In this document: in pieces, positions 7,040-15,528 of the stretch
Numbering within the stretch: position 1 is the stretch's first letter
Layout: each line of letters begins with the position of its first letter
The notes under the pieces: model-generated
What the model saw: only the letters and a program-made list of their open reading frames with translations
Told to the model about the DNA's origin: nothing
Database searches by the model: none
Program-made: the position numbers and the translations under genes
Origin: DASPOF01 sp035626155
GTDB lineage: Bacteria; Desulfobacterota; Binatia; Binatales; Binataceae
Direction: 5' to 3'
NCBI GenBank assembly: GCA_035626155.1
Contig: DASPOF010000101.1
Span: forward strand, 1-22,751
DNA: 22,751 nucleotides

Positions 7040-7483
7040 ATGACTCCGACCGTCAAAATTCGGCGACTGCGCAAAAGCGCGCGGCCGTTGCCCTCGTATC
7101 AGAGCGAGCACGCGGCGGGAATCGACCTCGAGGCCGACCTCGATGCGCCGATTTTCATGGCCCCGCGCGAGCGGCGCGCCATCCCGACCGGCATCGCGAT
7201 CGAAATTCCACCGGGCTTCGAGGGGCAGGTGCGGCCGCGCAGCGGGCGCGCGCTCACCGACGGGCTTACGCTTATCAACAGCCCGGGGACGATCGATGCC
7301 GACTACCGGGGCGAGGTGCGAGTCCTGCTTGTGAATCTCGGCGAGCGCGCGATCGAGATTCGCCCCGGCGATCGAATCGCGCAACTGGTAATCGCGCCGG
7401 TCGCGCGCGCCGAGCTGGTCGAAGTCGAGGCGCTTGACGATACGCCGCGCGGCTCCGGCGGCTTCGGCCATACGGGCCGTTAG
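7040..7483 (+). CDS. dut: Deoxyuridine 5'-triphosphate nucleotidohydrolase (dUTPase)
   Basis: dUTPase hydrolyses dUTP to dUMP and pyrophosphate, keeping uracil out of DNA and feeding thymidylate synthesis. The 147-residue protein has all five trimeric-dUTPase motifs: AAGIDLEA (motif 1), RPRSGRAL (2), NSPGTIDADYRGEV with the catalytic Asp (3), GDRIAQLVIAP (4) and the C-terminal RGSGGFGHTG P-loop-like arm (5). The ATG at 7040 gives the expected N-terminus; the frame is open upstream to 6926 without homology. Motif 2 has Arg where many family members have Leu or Met, a mild variation. No strong Shine-Dalgarno is visible. Confidence 0.95.
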   Translation: MTPTVKIRRLRKSARPLPSYQSEHAAGIDLEADLDAPIFMAPRERRAIPTGIAIEIPPGFEGQVRPRSGRALTDGLTLINSPGTIDADYRGEVRVLLVNLGERAIEIRPGDRIAQLVIAPVARAELVEVEALDDTPRGSGGFGHTGR

Positions 7484-7520
7484 CGCGACCAGTCTGAATT
7501 TCGCGGGATAAGGAAAAATA

Positions 7521-7603
7521 GTGGGACGGGCCGCCGTGCCCGCCGAAAGACGCGCGGACGCTTCGGCCGCGCAACTTTCGCGCCCGCCGGGCCGTCCTTA
7601 CCT
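7521..7603. repeat. Long imperfect inverted repeat between dut and purB
   Basis: Three nested perfect stems fold this segment into one long hairpin: GGACGG/CCGTCC (7524-7529 with 7592-7597), CGAAAG/CTTTCG (7544-7549 with 7575-7580) and GCGCGG/CCGCGC (7552-7557 with 7567-7572), around a nine-base loop. Between the outer and middle stems the arms can pair only partially. The bordering TAG and CTA also match. The layout resembles REP-like dispersed intergenic elements or a structured leader of purB. There is no T-tract. Confidence 0.5.
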
Positions 7604-7684
7604 ACACATCGCGGACGCGCTAAACTGTGATGGTGAAGCGTCTGCCTCCAAGCCCGACATTCCCGCACTCAGCGCGGCCCGCCC

Positions 7685-9112
7685 ATGAGCGGCAATAAGG
7701 GCGAAATCGACGCCGCCTTGACCGCGGTCACGCCCATCGACGGGCGCTATCGCGCGCGCACCCGCGCGCTTGCCGACTACTTCAGCGAGTTCGCGCTCAT
7801 CCGCTACCGGGTGCGTATCGAGGTCGAGTGGTACCTGTCGCTTGCGGCGAACCCCTCCTTCGATGCGCTCGGCGCACTTCCCGCAACCACCGTCGCCAAG
7901 CTGCGCTCGATTTACGACCATCTCACGCTCGATGACGCACGGCGAGTGAAGGCGCTCGAGGCGGAGACCAATCACGACGTCAAGGCGGTCGAGTATTTCC
8001 TCAAGGAAAAGATCGCGGCGCTCGACCCGAAACTCCCGGTCGAAATCGTGCATTTCGCGTGCACCTCGGAGGACATCAACAATCTCGCCTGGGCGCTGAT
8101 CCTCAAGGAATTTTCCGAGCGCGAGCTGACTCCCCGCATCGATGGCGCCATCCGCGCGATCGCCGCGCTCGCGCATCGCCACAAGGCGGCCGCGATGATC
8201 GCGCGCACCCACGGGCAGGAGGCATCGCCGACCACCGCTGGCAAGGAGCTGGCCGTGTTCGCATCGCGGCTCGAGCGCCAGTTGAACCAACTGCGCCGCC
8301 AGGAATATCTCGGCAAGTTCAACGGCGCGGTCGGCAATTTCAACGCGCATCGCTTCGCCTGCCCCGAAGTCGATTGGTTCGCGCATTCGCGCCATTTCGT
8401 CGAAAGCCTCGGACTGGTGTGGAATCCGCTGACCACCCAGATCGAGAGCCACGATTTTATCGCCGAGATGTTCGCGGTCATCGCGCGAATCGACACCATC
8501 CTGCTCGGATTGTGCCGCGACATGTGGAGCTACATCTCGATCGGCTATTTCGCCCAGAAGGCGGTCAAGGGCGAGACCGGCTCGTCGGTGATGCCGCACA
8601 AGGTGAACCCGATCGATTTCGAGAATGCCGAGGGCAACCTCGGAATCGCAAATGCGCTCCTGGAGCATCTGGGAGCGAAGCTCCCGATCTCGCGATGGCA
8701 GCGCGATCTGAGCGACTCGACCGCGATTCGCGCCGCGGGCGCGGCGCTCGGCCACGTGATCGTCGCGCTCGCATCGATCGAGCGCGGCCTTGCGCGCGTC
8801 GAGCTGAACGAGCGGCGGATCGCCGAGGACCTCGATGCGGAGCAGGCGTGGGAAGTCGTGGCCGAGGCGATTCAGACCCTGATGCGCCGCCACGCCATCC
8901 CGCATCCCTACGAAACGCTCAAGGAGCTGACGCGCGGACGGGCGGTGGACCGACGGCTGGTCGAGGAGTTCATCGCGACGCTCCCGCTCGACACCGCCGC
9001 GCGCGAGAAGCTTCGCGGCCTCTCCCCGCGCGCCTACGTGGGGCTTGCCGCGGAGCTGGTCGAACGCTTCGCGCCGCGTCCCGAGCGCGATCCGAAGGCG
9101 GGCGGCCGTTGA
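7685..9112 (+). CDS. purB: Adenylosuccinate lyase (E. coli-type)
   Basis: PurB acts twice in purine synthesis, releasing fumarate from SAICAR and from adenylosuccinate. The 475-residue protein is of the long E. coli type, opening with LTAVTPIDGRYRARTRALADYFSE. The fumarase/aspartase superfamily signature GSSVMPHKVNPIDFENAEG is present, with the catalytic flexible-loop Ser at 300 or 301. The general acid/base His is His176 in RTHGQEASPTT. Length and motifs are normal. The ATG at 7685 has no clear Shine-Dalgarno but gives the usual start. It lies 132 bases before purC, so it may be cotranscribed with the purine block or form its own unit. Confidence 0.96.
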   Translation: MSGNKGEIDAALTAVTPIDGRYRARTRALADYFSEFALIRYRVRIEVEWYLSLAANPSFDALGALPATTVAKLRSIYDHLTLDDARRVKALEAETNHDVKAVEYFLKEKIAALDPKLPVEIVHFACTSEDINNLAWALILKEFSERELTPRIDGAIRAIAALAHRHKAAAMIARTHGQEASPTTAGKELAVFASRLERQLNQLRRQEYLGKFNGAVGNFNAHRFACPEVDWFAHSRHFVESLGLVWNPLTTQIESHDFIAEMFAVIARIDTILLGLCRDMWSYISIGYFAQKAVKGETGSSVMPHKVNPIDFENAEGNLGIANALLEHLGAKLPISRWQRDLSDSTAIRAAGAALGHVIVALASIERGLARVELNERRIAEDLDAEQAWEVVAEAIQTLMRRHAIPHPYETLKELTRGRAVDRRLVEEFIATLPLDTAAREKLRGLSPRAYVGLAAELVERFAPRPERDPKAGGR

Positions 9113-9244
9113 TCCGGGCGCGCGCGATCGGACCTCGTCTGTGAATAAGCGCTGATGTTTGTTGATAACCGAGCCGATACCTTCGTTGTCCGCTCCGGGC
9201 AGGTACGGTAGTTGAAAAGTAAATCAACCGGCGGAGAAACAGCC

Positions 9245-9961
9245 GTGGAAGTAACCCCCGAAAGGCTCGCGCAATTTTACGAGGGCAAGGCCAAGAAGCT
9301 CTACGCGACGTCCAATCCCGACCTCATCATCCAGTACTTCAAGGACGACGCGACCGCCTTCAACGCCAAGAAGCGCGGCACCATCGAGGAAAAGGGCGTC
9401 ATGAACAACCGGATGTCCGAGCTGTTCTTCACCCTGCTCGAACATCAGGGAGTCCAGACCCACTTCGTGCGCCGCTTAAGCGACCGCGAGATGCTCTGCA
9501 AGCGGCTCGACATAATCCCGGTCGAGACTGTGGTGCGCAATCTCGTCGCCGGCTCGCTCGCAAAGCGGCTTGGGCGCGATGAGGGCGAGCCGCTCAAGCA
9601 TCCCCTGGTCGAGTACTACTACAAGTGCGATGCGCTCGACGATCCGCTGATCTATCCCGAGCATGCGATCGCGTTCGGATGGGCGACGCAGAGCGAGATG
9701 GACACGATTCACACGCTTGCGCTTCGCGTCAACGAGGTGCTGAGGAAGTTCCTCGATGAGCGCGGGGTGATCCTGGTGGACTTCAAGCTCGAATTCGGAC
9801 GCCATCATGGCGCGATTCTGCTCGGCGATGAGATCTGTCCGGACACCTGCCGGTTCTGGGACAAGGCGACCCGCCAGAAACTCGACAAGGATCGCTTCCG
9901 CCGCGACCTTGGCGGAGTCGAGGAGGCATACCACGAGATGCTGCGGCGGGTGGAGCAGTGA
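9245..9961 (+). CDS. purC: Phosphoribosylaminoimidazole-succinocarboxamide synthase
   Basis: PurC (SAICAR synthetase) joins CAIR and aspartate using ATP, the step before PurB. From the GTG at 9245 the protein has 238 residues, the normal length, beginning MEVTPERLAQFYEGKAKKLY. That start has GGAG at 9233-9236, eight bases upstream. A TTG at 9212 would add 11 residues that lack homology. Motifs seen: YEGKAKKLY (ATP-binding hairpin), FNAKKRGTIEEKG, the IPVETVVRNLVAGSLAKR signature, and LVDFKLEFG and GDEICPDTCRFWD near the C-terminus. It appears to head the purC-purS-purQ-purL-purF set. Confidence 0.94.
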   Translation: MEVTPERLAQFYEGKAKKLYATSNPDLIIQYFKDDATAFNAKKRGTIEEKGVMNNRMSELFFTLLEHQGVQTHFVRRLSDREMLCKRLDIIPVETVVRNLVAGSLAKRLGRDEGEPLKHPLVEYYYKCDALDDPLIYPEHAIAFGWATQSEMDTIHTLALRVNEVLRKFLDERGVILVDFKLEFGRHHGAILLGDEICPDTCRFWDKATRQKLDKDRFRRDLGGVEEAYHEMLRRVEQ

Positions 9962-10016
9962 CCGGACGCGGGTTGGTTCGGACCTCATTCGGCGCAGGCG
10001 CGCTGAGGGAACTGAT

Positions 10017-10262
10017 TTGCAGGTAAAAGTATTCGTAACTCCCCGCAAGGGAATCCTCGATCCGCAGGGGCGCGCCGTCGAGCAGTCGCTCAAGAGCCTC
10101 GGCTTCAAGGGCGCCTCGAGCGTCAAGATCGGCAAGTACATCGTGTTCGACGTCGATGCGGCCACGGCGGGCGCGGCGCGCGCGGAGGTGCGCCGGATGT
10201 GCGAGCAGTTGCTCGCCAACCCGCTCATCGAGGACTACACATTCGAGGTTGAAGGCGAATGA
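10017..10262 (+). CDS. purS: Phosphoribosylformylglycinamidine synthase subunit PurS
   Basis: PurS is the small bridging subunit that holds PurQ and PurL together in the FGAM synthetase complex and helps channel ammonia. The start is a TTG at 10017, chosen because GAGGGA (10005-10010) precedes it by six bases and the resulting 81 residues match PurS length, starting MQVKVFVTPRKGILDPQG. It ends with ANPLIEDYTFEVE, the standard PurS tail. Its stop overlaps the purQ start in the sequence ATGA, indicating translational coupling and matched subunit synthesis. A presence of separate PurS means the organism uses the small-PurL, three-subunit enzyme. Confidence 0.92.
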   Translation: MQVKVFVTPRKGILDPQGRAVEQSLKSLGFKGASSVKIGKYIVFDVDAATAGAARAEVRRMCEQLLANPLIEDYTFEVEGE

Positions 10263-10948
10263 AGTGGGGAGTCGTGCGGTTCCCGGGCTCGCTCGATGAC
10301 AACGACGCCGTGTGGGCGCTCGCCGAGGTGATGGGCCAGGAGGCGTCGATCCTGTGGCACAAGGATGAGTCGCTGGGCGGCGCCGAATGCGTGATGCTGC
10401 CGGGCGGCTTCAGTTACGGCGATTATCTTCGCACCGGCGCGATCGCGCGCTTCTCCCCGATCATGAAGAGTATCGAGAAGTTCGCCGCCGATGGCGGGCT
10501 CGTGATCGGCACCTGCAACGGCTTCCAGATCCTGTGCGAGGCGCATCTGCTGCCGGGCGCGCTCACGCGCAACCGGACGCTCTCGTTCATCTGCGAGCGC
10601 GTCCACGTCCGCGTCGAGAATGCGCGCACGCCGTTCACACGCGCGATGCGCCAGGGCGACGTGCTCACCCTTCCGATCAAGCATGGCGAGGGGCTTTACG
10701 TCGCGCCGGAAAACGAACTGCGCGAGATGGAGGAGCGCGGGCAGGTGCTGCTGCGCTACGTCGACGCGGGCGGGCGCGAGAGCGATGCGGCCAATCCGAA
10801 CGGCTCGATGCGTGCGATAGCGGGCGTCGCCAACGAGCGCTTCAACGTCTTCGGCCTGATGCCGCATCCCGAGCACGCGGTCGAAGAGATGCTCGGCGGC
10901 ACCGACGGGCGCAAGATTTTCCAGTCGATCTTAGAGAGCCTGCGATGA
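10259..10948 (+). CDS. purQ: Phosphoribosylformylglycinamidine synthase subunit PurQ (glutaminase)
   Basis: PurQ is the class I glutamine amidotransferase subunit that supplies ammonia to PurL. The 229-residue protein contains LPGGFSYGDYLRTGAIA, the nucleophile elbow GTCNGFQIL with Cys86, and the C-terminal LMPHPEHAVEE with His203 and Glu205, so the catalytic triad is complete. The start ATG lies within the purS stop (ATGA), and its own stop overlaps the purL start in another ATGA, so purS, purQ and purL are read as a coupled unit. Confidence 0.96.
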   Translation: MKWGVVRFPGSLDDNDAVWALAEVMGQEASILWHKDESLGGAECVMLPGGFSYGDYLRTGAIARFSPIMKSIEKFAADGGLVIGTCNGFQILCEAHLLPGALTRNRTLSFICERVHVRVENARTPFTRAMRQGDVLTLPIKHGEGLYVAPENELREMEERGQVLLRYVDAGGRESDAANPNGSMRAIAGVANERFNVFGLMPHPEHAVEEMLGGTDGRKIFQSILESLR

Positions 10949-13182
10949 GCGATCGTCCTGCCGGATTGCCCGGCGAGCCGGCGGTGGATCTCGCGCAGGC
11001 TCATGCGCACGGGCTGAGCGACCAGGAGTTCCGCGCCATCGAGCAACTCCTCGGCCGCACCCCGACCTTCACCGAGCTGGGCGTGTTCTCTGTGATGTGG
11101 TCGGAGCACTGCTCGTACAAATCATCGCGCAAGCATCTGCGCACCCTCCCGCAGCAGGGTGAACTGGTCGTGCAGGGGCCCGGCGAGAATGCGGGCGCGA
11201 TCGACGTCGGCGATGGATGGGCCGCGGTGTTCAAAATCGAGAGCCACAATCATCCTTCCTTTGTCGAGCCGTACCAGGGCGCGGCGACCGGCGTGGGCGG
11301 AATCCTGCGCGATATCTTCACGATGGGGGCGCGGCCGATCGCGAGCATGGACTCGCTCAAGTTCGGCGCGTTCGATCATCCGCGCACGCGCTACCTGCTT
11401 GGCGGCGTAGTCGGCGGGATCGGCGGTTACGGCAACTGCGTGGGCGTTCCGACGGTCGCGGGCGAGGTCATGTTCGATGCGGCCTACAACGGGAACATCC
11501 TGGTCAATGCGTTCTGCCTGGGGCTGGCCCGCGCGGGCGAGTTGATGAGCGCGCGGGCGCGCGGCGCGGGCAATCCGCTGCTGTACGTCGGCTCCGCGAC
11601 CGGACGCGACGGAATTCACGGCGCATCCTTGCTCGCATCGGCGGAGTTCGATGCGAGCAGCGAGGCGAAGCGCCCGACGGTCCAGGTCGGAGACCCGTTC
11701 ACCGAGAAACTGCTCATCGAGGCGTGCCTGGAAGCGGCCAAGACCGGCGCGATCGTCGCGATCCAGGACATGGGAGCGGCCGGTCTCACTTCGTCGTCGA
11801 GCGAGATGGCGGCGCGCGGGAAGCTCGGCGTCGAGCTGGACCTCGACAAGGTCCCGCTGCGCGAGCCGGGGCTTACGCCCTACGAAATTCTCCTTTCCGA
11901 GTCGCAGGAGCGCATGCTGATCGTCGCCGAGCGGGGGCGCGAGGCGGAGCTTAAGGCAATCTTCGACAAATGGGACCTCCACGCCGTCGTTATCGGCGAA
12001 GTGATCGAGGATCGGCGATGGCGGGTGCGATGGCGGGGGCAGGTCGTCGCGGATATCCCGGTCGGAGCGCTTGCTGACGAAGCGCCGCTCTACGATCGCG
12101 CGCAAAAGCCGCCGGCGAAGGTCCGGCAAGCGCCCGTGCGTCGCGCCATTGCGAATCCTGAGCCGCGCGACGCGCTGCGGGCGCTGCTCGACAGTCCCAA
12201 CGCCGCATCGAAGCGATGGGTGTTCCGCCAGTACGACTCGATCGTGCAGAGCAATACGGTTGCTGGACCCGGAAGCGACGCCGCGGTGCTGCGCATCAAG
12301 CGTTCGCGCCGCGGGATCGCGCTCAAGGTCGATTCCAACCCGCGCGCCTGCGCGCTCGACCCGTACTTGGGGACGATCGGGGTCGTCGTCGAGTCGGCGC
12401 GCAACGTCGCGTGCGCGGGAGCGCGTCCGGGCGGGATCACCAACTGCCTCAATTACGGCAATCCCGAGCGGCCCGAGATCATGTGGCAATTCGCCGAGGG
12501 CGTGCGCGGGCTCGCCGATGCGGCGCGGGCGCTTGGAGTTCCGGTCGTCAGCGGGAACGTGAGCTTTTACAACGAGACCGAGGGCCGCGCGATTCCGCCC
12601 ACTCCGGCGATCGCGATGCTCGGAGTGTTCGCCGACGTGTCCGCGCACATGAAGCAGTATTTCGCGCGCCCCGGCGACGCGATCGCGCTCGTGAGCACCG
12701 CGAAACCGTCGCTGGCCGCGAGCGAATACGAGGCGCTCTTCGGCGCAGACGGCGCGGCGCTTGCCCCAATCGACCTGGCGCGCGAAAAGGCGCTCATCGA
12801 GGCGCTGGTTGCCGGGGCCGAACGCCGGTTGATAAGATCAGCTCACGACGTCTCCGAGGGCGGCCTGGCGGTCGCAATCAGCGAGGCCTGTTTCAACCCG
12901 CAGGCGACGCTGGGCGCCGACGTCGATCTTGCCGCGCACGGTCTTACCGGCGCGGTGGAGTTATTTGGAGAGGGCGCTTCGACGGTGGTGATCTCCGTCG
13001 CAGACCACGATATGGAGGGGGCATCGAGGCTGTTTGCCGCTCGGAGCCTCGGCTTCCGCGTAATCGGGCGAGTCACGCAGCAGGCGCGGCTGATGCTCCG
13101 GCCGCTGATCGACGAGGACCTCGAAGAGTTGCGCGCGATCTACGAAAATGCGCTGCCCAGGAGGCTTGCGGGCCATGACTGA
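10945..13182 (+). CDS. purL: Phosphoribosylformylglycinamidine synthase subunit PurL
   Basis: PurL is the synthetase subunit converting FGAR to FGAM with ATP and ammonia. The start at 10945 overlaps the purQ stop by four bases (ATGA) and gives 745 residues, typical of small PurL; the frame is open far upstream without homology. Seen motifs: SEHCSYKSSRKHLRTLP with the conserved His55, ESHNHPSFVEPYQGAATGVGG from residue 99 (ATP/metal site), VQDMGAAGLTSS-like segment (here IQDMGAAGLTSSSSE), and in the second AIRS half NCLNYGNPERPE, SGNVSFYNET and SAHDVSEGGLAVAISE. Both AIRS-type halves are complete. The purF start lies within its last codons. Confidence 0.96.
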   Translation: MSDRPAGLPGEPAVDLAQAHAHGLSDQEFRAIEQLLGRTPTFTELGVFSVMWSEHCSYKSSRKHLRTLPQQGELVVQGPGENAGAIDVGDGWAAVFKIESHNHPSFVEPYQGAATGVGGILRDIFTMGARPIASMDSLKFGAFDHPRTRYLLGGVVGGIGGYGNCVGVPTVAGEVMFDAAYNGNILVNAFCLGLARAGELMSARARGAGNPLLYVGSATGRDGIHGASLLASAEFDASSEAKRPTVQVGDPFTEKLLIEACLEAAKTGAIVAIQDMGAAGLTSSSSEMAARGKLGVELDLDKVPLREPGLTPYEILLSESQERMLIVAERGREAELKAIFDKWDLHAVVIGEVIEDRRWRVRWRGQVVADIPVGALADEAPLYDRAQKPPAKVRQAPVRRAIANPEPRDALRALLDSPNAASKRWVFRQYDSIVQSNTVAGPGSDAAVLRIKRSRRGIALKVDSNPRACALDPYLGTIGVVVESARNVACAGARPGGITNCLNYGNPERPEIMWQFAEGVRGLADAARALGVPVVSGNVSFYNETEGRAIPPTPAIAMLGVFADVSAHMKQYFARPGDAIALVSTAKPSLAASEYEALFGADGAALAPIDLAREKALIEALVAGAERRLIRSAHDVSEGGLAVAISEACFNPQATLGADVDLAAHGLTGAVELFGEGASTVVISVADHDMEGASRLFAARSLGFRVIGRVTQQARLMLRPLIDEDLEELRAIYENALPRRLAGHD

Positions 13183-14647
13183 GGACGAGCGGCTCTCAGT
13201 CGAGGAATCCAAATTCGACGCCTTCCACGATGAGTGCGGCGTCTTCGCCGTGTACGGACATCCCGAGGCCGCCAACCTCGCATACCTCGGGCTGTACGCA
13301 TTGCAGCATCGCGGCCAGGAATCCGCCGGCATCGTCTCATCCAACGGCAAGGCGCTCATCGCGCATCGCGGGATGGGACTGGTCGCCGATATTTTCAACA
13401 GCGAAATCATCTCGCGCCTGGAAGGCACCAGCGCGATCGGCCATAACCGCTACTCGACGACCGGCTCGACCACCATCAAGAATTGCCAGCCGGTCGTGGT
13501 CGAGTACAAGCGCGGCGGGCTTGCGCTCGCGCACAACGGCAACCTGGTGAATTTCGAGGAACTCCGCGAGCGCCTGGAAAACACCGGCTCGCTGTTCCAG
13601 TCGTCGTCCGACAGCGAGGTGATCATCCATCTGATCGCCGCCTCCCACGCCCCCACGCATCCCGAGCGCGTGATCGAGGCGCTCGCGCAGGTGCGCGGCG
13701 CTTACTCTCTGGCGGTGCTCACCGAGACGAGCATAATCGCGGCGCGCGATCCGTTCGGCTTCCGGCCGCTCGTGCTGGGCCGGCTCAACGATGCGACGAT
13801 CCTCGCCTCCGAGACCTGCGCGCTCGACCTGGTCCGCGCCGAATACGTGCGCGAGGTTCAGCCCGGCGAGGTGCTGGTCATCGATGAGAACGGGATGAGG
13901 TCGATGATGCCGTTCGCGCCGGTGCCCCCGCGCAGGTGCATCTTCGAGTACGTTTATTTCGCGCGCCCCGACAGCCTGCTGTACGGCCGCAACGTGTACC
14001 AGGTGCGCAAGCAGCAGGGACGCGCGCTCGCGCGCGAATGCCCCGCCGACGCCGATATCGTCGTGCCGGTGCCCGACTCGGGCAACGCCGCGGCGCTCGG
14101 CTATGCGGAGGAATCGAAGCTGCCGATCGAGATGGCGCTGGTGCGCAGCCACTACATCGGCCGCACCTTCATCGAGCCGCGCGAGTCGATTCGCCACTTC
14201 GGGGTGAAGATCAAGTTCAACCCGGTCGCCGAGTTGCTGCGCGGCAAGCGCGTCGTGCTGATCGAGGACTCGCTCGTGCGCGGAACCACTCTGCGCAAGG
14301 TGATCCCGATGCTGCGGCAGGCGGGCGCGCGCGAAGTGCACATGCGAATCGCGGCGCCGCCGACCACCCATTCCTGCTTCTACGGGATCGACACGCCGAC
14401 CCGCGAGGAGCTGCTCGCATCGTCCAATTCGGTCGAAAGGATCCGCAGCTTCATCGGCGCCGACTCGCTCGGCTACTTAAGCTGGGAGGGCCTCTACTCG
14501 TTCCTGGGCGAGGGCCCGCGCGAGGGCTTCTGCGACGCGTGCTTCACGGGGAATTATCCGGTCGAGATTCCGGCGCACAACGGACCGCATCAGTTGCACC
14601 TGTTCGATGCGAACGAGCGGGGCGCCTTGCTGGCCGCCCGCAGATAA
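13175..14647 (+). CDS. purF: Amidophosphoribosyltransferase (Fe-S, propeptide type)
   Basis: PurF makes phosphoribosylamine from PRPP and glutamine, the first committed purine step. The ATG at 13175 overlaps the purL end by eight bases and has AGGAGG at 13159-13164; the frame's earlier ATG at 13148 is inside purL. The 490-residue protein has a 20-residue propeptide before DECGVFAVYGH, so Cys21 should become the N-terminal nucleophile after cleavage. The glutaminase domain is followed by the PRPP motif VVLIEDSLVRGTT. Cys255, Cys401, Cys453 and Cys456 correspond to the four ligands of the [4Fe-4S] cluster in the B. subtilis enzyme, so this belongs to the oxygen-sensitive, Fe-S class. Confidence 0.96.
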   Translation: MTEDERLSVEESKFDAFHDECGVFAVYGHPEAANLAYLGLYALQHRGQESAGIVSSNGKALIAHRGMGLVADIFNSEIISRLEGTSAIGHNRYSTTGSTTIKNCQPVVVEYKRGGLALAHNGNLVNFEELRERLENTGSLFQSSSDSEVIIHLIAASHAPTHPERVIEALAQVRGAYSLAVLTETSIIAARDPFGFRPLVLGRLNDATILASETCALDLVRAEYVREVQPGEVLVIDENGMRSMMPFAPVPPRRCIFEYVYFARPDSLLYGRNVYQVRKQQGRALARECPADADIVVPVPDSGNAAALGYAEESKLPIEMALVRSHYIGRTFIEPRESIRHFGVKIKFNPVAELLRGKRVVLIEDSLVRGTTLRKVIPMLRQAGAREVHMRIAAPPTTHSCFYGIDTPTREELLASSNSVERIRSFIGADSLGYLSWEGLYSFLGEGPREGFCDACFTGNYPVEIPAHNGPHQLHLFDANERGALLAARR

Positions 14648-14712
14648 CCCGCAAGCTCAAAGTCGAAGTTCGTCTATGCGCGCGCGCGCAACGACACTCG
14701 GGCGAACGTGGG

Positions 14713-15528
14713 TCATTCCGCCTGCTGGCGCAGGTTTATCCACCTGAGTCCGGCGAAGATCGCAAGCGCGACGATTACGACCGCGGCGGCGACCGGCTGT
14801 GCGGCCTGGAGGCCGAACCCCTCGAAGCGATCGTAGATGAGCACCGGCGCCGTCATCGGATAGTACGCGAGCACCACCACCGCTCCGAATTCCGAGAGCG
14901 CCCGCGCCCACATCATCACCGCGCCCGACACTACGGAGCGGCGCGCCAGCGGCATCGTCACGCCGAAGAACACCGACCACGGTCCGCGTCCGAGCGTGCG
15001 CGCCACGCCCTCGAGGCGCGGGTCGACTGCGGCAAATCCGTCGCGCGCGGCGTTGACCAAAAACGGCGTGCTCACGAACAGCATCGCGATCACGATCCCC
15101 GGGACCGCGCCCGCGAAGTGAATCCCGAAGAGAGAAAAGGCGCGCCCGACGAAAAATCGCCGCCCGAAAACGAACAAAAGCGCGATGCCCGCAATCGGAT
15201 GCGGAATCACGATCGGGAGATCGATCAGCCCCTCGACGAGCGCCTTGCCCGGAAACTGGTGGCGCGCGAGCAGGTACCCGAGCGGAAGCCCCACGAGCGC
15301 TCCCAGAGCCGTCGCCCACGTTGCGGCTGCGGCGCTGAGCAGGATCGCGCCAAGCACGGCCGAGTCCGCAAACGACGCCGCAAGCAGCCGGGAATCGCTG
15401 GTCACGACCAGCTTGAGCAGCGGCCCCACCAGGAACATCAGCGCGATTCCCGCCGCTACGGAGAATAGAGCGGTGCGGCTGCGGCCGCTCGCGTGGGAGG
15501 GAAACGGTTGGCGCGCGATTGCGTTCAA
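14713..15528 (-). CDS. wtpB: Molybdate/tungstate ABC transporter permease, WtpB/ModB type
   Basis: This 271-residue integral membrane protein is the permease of a molybdate/tungstate importer. Recognised segments are IDLPIVIPHPIAGIALLFVFG (about 102-122), the EAA loop with LEGVARTLGRGPWSVFFGV (about 172-190), the ARALSEFGAVVVLAYYP signature (208-224) and APVLIYDRFEGFGL. These follow the archaeal WtpB/ModB pattern closely, including the order and spacing of about six membrane helices. The assigned start is TTG at 15528, overlapping the anti-sigma stop (TTGA); an internal Met30 is an alternative. No binding protein or ATPase gene is adjacent: purF lies downstream and the anti-sigma gene upstream, so the permease is orphaned and must borrow partners encoded elsewhere. 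Confidence 0.88.
   Translation of the reverse strand: MNAIARQPFPSHASGRSRTALFSVAAGIALMFLVGPLLKLVVTSDSRLLAASFADSAVLGAILLSAAAATWATALGALVGLPLGYLLARHQFPGKALVEGLIDLPIVIPHPIAGIALLFVFGRRFFVGRAFSLFGIHFAGAVPGIVIAMLFVSTPFLVNAARDGFAAVDPRLEGVARTLGRGPWSVFFGVTMPLARRSVVSGAVMMWARALSEFGAVVVLAYYPMTAPVLIYDRFEGFGLQAAQPVAAAVVIVALAIFAGLRWINLRQQAE

Noticed and set aside
7598..7626. Possible purB promoter (TTACCT-N17-TAAACT)
   Set aside because: The -35 matches poorly; the -10 matches four of six, which is expected by chance in such a gap.
9212..9244. Upstream TTG start for purC
   Set aside because: Adds 11 residues without homology; the GTG at 9245 has a well-spaced GGAG and gives the standard N-terminus.
14648..14712. 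Terminator between convergent purF and permease genes
   Set aside because: Only very short complementary segments were found; no hairpin worth calling.
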